Shown here: positions 59,121 through 64,000 of the stretch, in pieces
Numbering within the stretch: the first letter of the stretch is position 1
Layout of the letters: the number at the start of each line of letters is the position of its first letter
DNA from: Rhodoferax fermentans
GTDB lineage: Bacteria; Pseudomonadota; Gammaproteobacteria; Burkholderiales; Burkholderiaceae_C
DNA length: 64,000 nt
Direction of reading: 5' to 3'
Assembly (NCBI RefSeq): GCF_002017865.1
Contig: NZ_MTJN01000002.1
Span: 2,480,001-2,544,000 of the forward strand
Notes under the pieces: generated by a model
Told to the model about the DNA's origin: nothing
Databases searched by the model: none
What the model saw: the letters and a program-made list of their open reading frames with translations, nothing else
Program-made: the position numbers and the translations under genes

Positions 59121-60704
59121 GTCAGCCCTGATCATATCGGCCGCCTTCTCAGCAATCATCATCACTGGCGCGTTGGTGTTGCCGCTGATGATGCTGGGCA
59201 TGATGGAAGCGTCCACCACACGCAGGCCCTGCAGCCCATGCACACGCAACTGCGCGTCCACCACGTCCATCTCGGTGTTGCCCATGCGGCAACTGCCGAC
59301 CGGGTGGTAGATGGTGTCGGCGTAGTCTCGGATCACCCGCTCAATCTGCTCATCGGTCTGCGCGCTGGCGGTGGCTGGCAGCTCCCTGCCTTCAAAGCGG
59401 GCCAGGGCGGGTTGTTGCAGGATCTCGCGCATCAGCTTGAAACCGCGCACCAGGCGATCCATGTCGTCGCGGTGGCTCAGAAAGTCGGGGTCCACCAGTG
59501 GCAGGGCCAGCGGGTCCTTGCTGGCGAGCCGGATGCTGCCCGCGCTCTTAGGCCGCAGCAGGCACACATGGCAGGAGAAACCATGCCCCCAGCTCAGCGT
59601 GCGGCCGTGGTTGATGAGTTTGCCCACCACAAAATGCAGTTGCAGATCGGGCGTGGCCTCTTCTGGCTGGCTCTTGATGAAGCCACCGGCCTCGGCAAAG
59701 TTGGTGGTCAACAGGCCGGTGCGGTGTTGGCGCCATTGCAGCATGCCTTGTCCTATCTTGATACCGCCCCCCAGCGACAGGCCAAACAGCTCGGTGTTGT
59801 TGTGTACATGCACCACCTGCACGATGTCCGGGTGGTCATGCAGGTGCTGGCCGACGCCGGGCAGTTCGTGCAAGGGCGCGATGCCGGTGTCAACCAGGTG
59901 TTGGTGCGGCCCGATGCCCGAGAGCATCAGGATCTGTGGCGACTGGATGGCCCCGGCGCAGAGCAGCACCTCGCGCTGGCAATTGAGCTGTTTGAGCTGG
60001 CCGTCCTGCATGAACTGCACACCCACAGCGCGTTTTTTCTCCAGCAGGATACGTGTCACCTGGGCGCCGGTGAACACCTGCACATTGGGGCGCGCCAGGG
60101 CCGGTGTCAGATAGGCCTTGGCAGCACTGCATCGTTCACCGCCTTGGTGTGTGACTTGGTACAAACCCACACCTTCCTGGCTGGCCCCATTGAAGTCCGG
60201 GTTGATGTGGTGTCCGGCCTGGGCGGCAGCCTGCACAAAACGCAGGCCAAACGGGTTGGGGCTGTGTAAATCCATCACATTGAGCGGGCCGTCTCCACCA
60301 TGCAGTTCGTCAGCCCCACGTTCGTTGCCCTCAGACTTCTTGAAGTAGGGCAACACATCCTGCCAGGCCCAGCCCGGGTTGCCAAGCGCTGCCCAGCGGT
60401 CATAGTCTTGGCGCTGGCCGCGGATGTAACACATGGCGTTGATCGAGCTGGAGCCACCCAGCACCTTGCCGCGCGGCTGGTATCCACGGCGCCCGTTCAG
60501 CCCAGGTTGCGGTGTGGTGTTCAGGCCCCAGCCCGCCAGGCTGAACTTGGCCAGCACGCCCAGGCCGGCCGGGCAGTGGATCAGCACGCTGCTGTCTGGT
60601 GGACCGGCCTCCAGCAGGGCCACGGTGGTGTTGGGGTCTTCCGACAGGCGTGCGGCCAGCACACACCCTGCCGAGCCGCCGCCGATGATGAGGTAGTCAA
60701 ACAT
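59109..60704 (-). CDS. GMC-family FAD-dependent oxidoreductase (choline/alcohol dehydrogenase-like)
   Basis: The 531-residue flavoenzyme begins MFDYLIIGGGSAGCVLAARL (FAD Rossmann motif) and has the GMC signatures GKVLGGSSSINAMCYIRGQ and GAIQSPQILMLSGIG. The catalytic His lies in YHPVGSCRMG near the C-terminus. The family oxidises primary alcohols such as choline or alkanols. The exact substrate cannot be told apart by eye. Its stop overlaps a serC remnant. The upstream 166 bp are shared with the divergent srkA gene. Confidence 0.92.
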   Translation of the reverse strand: MFDYLIIGGGSAGCVLAARLSEDPNTTVALLEAGPPDSSVLIHCPAGLGVLAKFSLAGWGLNTTPQPGLNGRRGYQPRGKVLGGSSSINAMCYIRGQRQDYDRWAALGNPGWAWQDVLPYFKKSEGNERGADELHGGDGPLNVMDLHSPNPFGLRFVQAAAQAGHHINPDFNGASQEGVGLYQVTHQGGERCSAAKAYLTPALARPNVQVFTGAQVTRILLEKKRAVGVQFMQDGQLKQLNCQREVLLCAGAIQSPQILMLSGIGPHQHLVDTGIAPLHELPGVGQHLHDHPDIVQVVHVHNNTELFGLSLGGGIKIGQGMLQWRQHRTGLLTTNFAEAGGFIKSQPEEATPDLQLHFVVGKLINHGRTLSWGHGFSCHVCLLRPKSAGSIRLASKDPLALPLVDPDFLSHRDDMDRLVRGFKLMREILQQPALARFEGRELPATASAQTDEQIERVIRDYADTIYHPVGSCRMGNTEMDVVDAQLRVHGLQGLRVVDASIMPSIISGNTNAPVMMIAEKAADMIRADQLP

Positions 60705-60870
60705 ATGAGGTCTCCCGGCGCAACCAGAGTCTCTTCGCTGTTATTTTGGGCAGGCCGTGGACGCAGGTTAGCGCAAAAGCAACGGGGGGTTTAGAGGTGT
60801 TTGCCAAAGCGCACGCAGGGCGGATTCTTTCGGGCATGATAGTGGGCTGAATAATACGGGAGCGGGCATC

Positions 60871-61944
60871 GTGCAGGAACAAACATCGTCTGACGGACAC
60901 CCCTATCAAGCTCTGACGCCCGATCTGGTGCAGGATGCACTGGTCAGCATTGGCCTGTATGGGGATGGCCGACAGATGGCCCTGAGCTCCTACGAAAACC
61001 GGGTTTACCAGCTGCATCTGGACGATGGCAGCACCGTGGTGGCCAAGTTTTACCGTCCCGGACGCTGGAGCGAGGCGCAGATTCTGGAAGAGCATGCGTT
61101 CTCTGCCGAGTTGATGGACGCAGAAATTCCGGTGGTGGGGCCGCTGGTGATTCAGGGGCGCACCTTGCACCACTTTGGCGGGTTTGCCTTCAGTGTGAGC
61201 CCAAGCCGGGGTGGGCGCAGCCCCGAGCTCGACGACCCCGATGTGCTGGAGTGGGTAGGCCGCTTCCTGGCGCGTATCCACACTGTGGGCGCGGCCCGGC
61301 CCTTTGCCGTGCGCCCGGCGCTCGATCTGCAGAGTTTTGGCCTTGAGCCCCGCGACTGGCTGCTCAGCCACGACAAGGTGCCGCTGGATGTGCAGTCGGC
61401 CTGGGAAAAGGCGTCCGCAGACGCACTCAAGTTAATAGCTACCTTCCCTTTGAATATAAGGGCTACAGGCCAAAATGATTCAGAAGATGCGGCTGAGGAC
61501 GCGCAGCCTAACCACACCCTGCGCAGCCTGCGCTTACATGGCGACTGCCACCCCGGCAACATCCTTTGGACACCGCTGGACGCTCCGGCTGCCAGCTTGC
61601 CGGGGCCACATTTTGTCGACCTGGACGACGCCCGCATGGGGCTGGCGGTGCAAGACCTCTGGATGTTGCTCAGCGGCGACCGCCAGCAGCGCACCCGCCA
61701 ACTCGGTGCGTTGGTGGATGGTTACGAACAGTTTCGCGCCTTTGATCGGCGTGAGCTGGCGCTGATCGAACCCTTGCGCACGCTGCGCCTGATCCACTAC
61801 AGCGCCTGGCTGGCGCGGCGCTGGGACGACCCGATTTTTGCCATCAACTTCCCCTGGTTCGGCTCCAGCGATTACTGGCAGGGCCAGGTGTTGATGCTGC
61901 AGGAGCAGATCGAGGCGATGCAGGAGGAACCGCTGGTGGTGTAG
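60871..61944 (+). CDS. srkA: Stress-response kinase A (YihE/RdoA-like)
   Basis: The 357-residue protein kinase has the phosphotransferase-like fold: TVVAKFYRPGRWSEAQI near the N-lobe lysine, LRLHGDCHPGNILW as the catalytic loop and FVDLDDARMG as the metal site. SrkA phosphorylates Ser/Thr in proteins and protects against stress-induced death. It starts with GTG 60871; no ATG is in a suitable place. Just before the catalytic loop an extra ~25-residue segment (LKLIATFPLNIRATGQNDSE) is encoded by a near-consensus copy of the dispersed hairpin repeat. The N-lobe lysine and catalytic Asp are intact, so the protein may still fold. Confidence 0.92.
   Translation: MQEQTSSDGHPYQALTPDLVQDALVSIGLYGDGRQMALSSYENRVYQLHLDDGSTVVAKFYRPGRWSEAQILEEHAFSAELMDAEIPVVGPLVIQGRTLHHFGGFAFSVSPSRGGRSPELDDPDVLEWVGRFLARIHTVGAARPFAVRPALDLQSFGLEPRDWLLSHDKVPLDVQSAWEKASADALKLIATFPLNIRATGQNDSEDAAEDAQPNHTLRSLRLHGDCHPGNILWTPLDAPAASLPGPHFVDLDDARMGLAVQDLWMLLSGDRQQRTRQLGALVDGYEQFRAFDRRELALIEPLRTLRLIHYSAWLARRWDDPIFAINFPWFGSSDYWQGQVLMLQEQIEAMQEEPLVV
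61431..61481. repeat. Hairpin repeat inside srkA, copy 14
   Basis: The bases gttaatagctaccttccctt and tgaatataagggctacaggc, then caaaatgat, preserve the AATAGCTA box, the CCCTTT..ATAAGGG stem and the AGGCCAAAATGAT tail. It is in frame within srkA, adding codons without a stop. Confidence 0.75.
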
Positions 61945-61971
61945 CCAGCACCGCTTAGCGCTGGACTGCGT

Positions 61972-62403
61972 TTACTCGATGTGAAGTTTTTGCGCCACGT
62001 TGGTGGCCAGCTTCTTGGGCAGCGTCAGTGTCAGCACACCGTTGTCAAACTTGGCTTTGGCCTGCGTTTGGTCGATGTCCTGTGGCAGCTGGAAACTGCG
62101 TGACACTGCGCCAAAATAGCGTTCACTGCGCAGCACGGTGTCGTTGTCACCGCTGCTGTCCTGCTGTTTCACCTCGGCTTCCAGTGTCACCAGGTTGCCG
62201 TCCAGCGAGACGTGGATGTCTTCCTTGGGCACACCCGGGATCTCGGCATGCACGGTGTAGCCATCCTTGTTTTCCTTCACATCCACCTTGATCTGCGCGG
62301 CAGACGGCAGCGGGTCGCCGTGCAGGGGTCGGACGTAAAAAGCCGGAGCAAGGTCGCGGAAAAAGTCGTTCAAAAGAAAGCTGCGGTTGGTCAAGGCATT
62401 CAT
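61972..62403 (-). CDS. Small heat shock protein, Hsp20 family
   Basis: The 143-residue chaperone has an alpha-crystallin domain (~45-135) with KVDVKENKDGYTVHAEIPGV, FGAVSRSFQLPQDID and the closing FDNGVLTLTLPK. These are the usual landmarks of the beta-sandwich dimer. The N-terminal ~40 residues hold hydrophobic FFRDLAPAF that binds unfolded clients. ATG 62403 follows a strong GAAGGAGG. I looked at the ~60-base leader for an RNA thermometer and did not find a convincing ROSE or four-U helix. It is not in an operon with the downstream gene. Confidence 0.93.
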   Translation of the reverse strand: MNALTNRSFLLNDFFRDLAPAFYVRPLHGDPLPSAAQIKVDVKENKDGYTVHAEIPGVPKEDIHVSLDGNLVTLEAEVKQQDSSGDNDTVLRSERYFGAVSRSFQLPQDIDQTQAKAKFDNGVLTLTLPKKLATNVAQKLHIE

Positions 62404-62527
62404 GGCATCCTCCTTCAGGTTTGAACTCGGACTGAGCGTCCGGCGTGTGAACACCGGGGCTCATCCGTACTGAAGATGCGGTGCAGCGGGCGACTTTTCA
62501 AGCCCTGTGCGGGCGCAGCTGAGGGGC

Positions 62528-62971
62528 TTATTTGCCCTTGATGGCCAGCAGCTCCACCTCAAACAGCAGTGTGGCGTTGGGTGGGATCACACCACCGGCG
62601 CCACGCGTGCCGTAGGCAATGGCGGCAGGGCAGGTGAGTTTGGCCTTGCCGCCGACCTTCATGCGTTGGACACCTTCGGTCCAGCACGGGATGACATTGC
62701 CCAGTGGGAATTCAATGGCCTGGTTGCGTTTGTAGGAGCTGTCGAATTCGCGCCCGTCCGGGAACGTGCCGCGGTAGTTGACCTTGACCACGTCGCTGGC
62801 CAGCGGGCTGGCCCCGCTGCCGTCCTGGAGCGAGCGGTACACCAGTCCGCTGGTCGTGACAACGGCGCCGCTTTCTTTGGCGGCAGCTTCCAGGGTGGCG
62901 TCTGCGGCCCAGGCCACCGACAAGTTGACCAACAGGGCGCAGGCTGCGGTGATGTGTAAAACAGTTTTCAT
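62528..62971 (-). CDS. FKBP-type peptidyl-prolyl isomerase, secreted
   Basis: The 147-residue protein has an N-terminal signal peptide (residues ~1-22, ending VAWAA) and one FKBP domain: VKVNYRGTFPDGREFDSS, PLGNVIPCWTEGVQRMKVGGKA and IAYGTRGAGGVIPPNATLLF. It should assist folding of proline-containing proteins in the periplasm. It carries two Cys (in IPCW and LTCP). The gene stands alone, 125 bp from the hsp20 start. Like E. coli FkpA it is secreted, but it lacks the FkpA dimerisation arm. Confidence 0.92.
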   Translation of the reverse strand: MKTVLHITAACALLVNLSVAWAADATLEAAAKESGAVVTTSGLVYRSLQDGSGASPLASDVVKVNYRGTFPDGREFDSSYKRNQAIEFPLGNVIPCWTEGVQRMKVGGKAKLTCPAAIAYGTRGAGGVIPPNATLLFEVELLAIKGK

Positions 62972-63079
62972 GGATGCGTGTTGTGGGGTAAGAGCAAAGG
63001 GCCGCCATTGTCGCCGCCGTCGCGTTCACCTGACCGTGCCTCTGGTATGGGCTGGTGTTGTGGACTTGAGACTGGCATC

Positions 63080-64000
63080 ATGGCTGGCATGCATCCCAAG
63101 CTGCCACCGCTGATCCAGGCGCTGCTGGCGCCGCAACGTTACCCGGGCGAGGTGGCGCGGGTGGAGCTGGTCGAAACCCACATCTCCTGGGTGTTGCTGG
63201 CGGGTGACTTCGCCTACAAGATCAAGAAACCGGTCAAGCTGGCGTTTCTGGACTTCAGCACCTTGGCGTTGCGCCAGCAGGCCTGCCAAGATGAGTTGCG
63301 CCTGAACCGTCGCCTGGCACCCGACATCTACCTGGATGTGGTGAGTCTCAACGCTTCACCGCAAGGCCCGCAGTGGGGCGGCACGGGTGAGGTGCTGGAT
63401 TTCGCGGTGCGCATGTGTCGCTTTGATCAAACCGGGCGGCTGGATCAGGTGTGTGTGCGTGGGGAACTGCGGCCCGCCCACCTGTCCGATCTGGCGCAGC
63501 GCCTGGTGGCTTTTCATGAGGCCGCTGCTTTTGCCGCACCGGACACCCGTTTTGGTGAGCCCGATCAGGTGATGGCGCCGATGCGCGACAACTTCAGTGA
63601 TCTGGCCCACATGCTCACGGCGCCACCCGACGCGAATGTTCTGACCCGTTTGGCACAACTGCAAACCTGGACCCAGGCGCAATTCACGCGGCTGGCACCG
63701 TTGATGCAAGCGCGCAAACTGGGCGGCTGGGTGCGTGAATGCCATGGCGACTTGCACCTGGCCAATCTGGTGTTGATCAACGGGGCTGTGCGCCTGTTTG
63801 ACTGCCTGGAGTTCAACGAGGACCTGCGTTGGATCGACGTGGTCAGCGACATCGCCTTCACCTACATCGACCTGCTGGAACATGGCCAGCCCGGCTTGGC
63901 GAACTGGCTGGTCGACGAGGTGTTCAGCCACAGCGGCGACTACCAGGGCGCGCTGTTGCTGCGGTTTTACGCCGTCTACCGCTGTCTGGTGCGCGCCAAG
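63080..64000 (+). CDS. Aminoglycoside phosphotransferase-like kinase, 3' end beyond window
   Basis: From ATG 63080 the frame is open for 307 codons to the right edge without a stop. KIKKPVKLAFLDFSTL is a nucleotide-binding lysine region, and HGDLHLANL with FDCLEFNEDLRWIDVVSDIA forms the catalytic and metal-binding loops of the phosphotransferase fold. The arrangement matches a family of two-domain proteins in which a C-terminal AAA-type kinase domain (beyond this window) follows. The substrate is unknown; antibiotic resistance should not be assumed. A second ATG three codons on (63089) is also possible. Confidence 0.82.
   Translation, partial: MAGMHPKLPPLIQALLAPQRYPGEVARVELVETHISWVLLAGDFAYKIKKPVKLAFLDFSTLALRQQACQDELRLNRRLAPDIYLDVVSLNASPQGPQWGGTGEVLDFAVRMCRFDQTGRLDQVCVRGELRPAHLSDLAQRLVAFHEAAAFAAPDTRFGEPDQVMAPMRDNFSDLAHMLTAPPDANVLTRLAQLQTWTQAQFTRLAPLMQARKLGGWVRECHGDLHLANLVLINGAVRLFDCLEFNEDLRWIDVVSDIAFTYIDLLEHGQPGLANWLVDEVFSHSGDYQGALLLRFYAVYRCLVRAK

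Noticed and set aside
62404-62464. RNA thermometer before hsp20
   Set aside because: No four-U or ROSE-like pairing to the ribosome binding site is evident.
63080-64000. Antibiotic resistance phosphotransferase
   Set aside because: The fold is shared by many housekeeping kinases and the context gives no sign of resistance.
1-64000. CRISPR arrays, tRNA or rRNA genes, prophage
   Set aside because: No regularly spaced repeats, no tRNA-like cloverleaf and no phage structural genes were seen while reading both strands.

Overview
The window looks like chromosome of a betaproteobacterium of the Comamonadaceae (Rhodoferax/Polaromonas type). I infer this from GC-rich codon use, the canonical exosortase-A exopolysaccharide gene order, the repertoire of Opp, GshA, AMP nucleosidase and PurT genes, and a dispersed hairpin repeat of the kind I associate with that family. 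No database search was possible, so family names come from recognising motifs and gene order.

1-13.4 kb is a minus-strand exopolysaccharide/protein-sorting locus. In transcription order it holds an outer-membrane export lipoprotein, a chain-length determinant, a tyrosine autokinase, a beta-barrel protein, an ExeA-like ATPase, a polysaccharide deacetylase, a FemAB-like protein, a glycosyltransferase, exosortase A with an EpsI domain, an asparagine-synthase-like amidotransferase, and a glycosyltransferase cut by the left edge. A ThiF-like gene (13.5-14.4 kb) and a divergent PEP-CTERM substrate gene (14.7-15.5 kb) follow. The substrate gene has a near-consensus sigma-54 promoter and a perfect terminator. 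15.8-16.3 kb holds a decayed MazE/MazF-type module.

16.3-28 kb is metabolic and regulatory: a MacB/LolD-type ABC pair, a beta-alanine/malonate-semialdehyde catabolic pair (mmsA and an omega-transaminase) with a divergent LysR, an SLC13/ArsB-type carrier, a D-amino-acid dehydrogenase with a divergent ArgP-like LysR, a TetR regulator and a universal stress protein. A PAS-GAF-PAS-PAS-GGDEF protein follows at 28.2-30.4 kb.

30.5-36.6 kb is the most rearranged part. Two IS5-type insertion sequences of equal length (1176 bp), with identical encoded transposases, lie in opposite orientation and bracket an aldo/keto reductase, a small protein and dbpA. Two copies of a paired-hairpin repeat flank dbpA, and the second is split by an IS copy.

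36.7-50.8 kb carries an M48 lipoprotein protease, a small YjfB-like protein, an M14 carboxypeptidase, an oppABCDF operon, gshA, an acetate-type transporter, amn and purT. 51.1-55.3 kb is a tightly overlapping six-gene operon: an HMA-like protein, a ferritin-like protein, three small membrane proteins and a P1B-type ATPase with YAC in place of CPC. It is preceded by an FNR-type box. I read it as a ferrosome (fez) iron-storage-organelle operon, and it is the most interesting system here. 55.4-64 kb has a NodIJ-type ABC exporter, an M19 dipeptidase, flaG, a serC remnant, a GMC oxidoreductase, srkA, an Hsp20, an FKBP isomerase and a kinase-like gene cut by the right edge.

A short hairpin repeat (core TAGCCCTTAT..ATAAGGGCTA) recurs at least 14 times, mostly at gene 3' ends, but also inside three genes where it adds codons.
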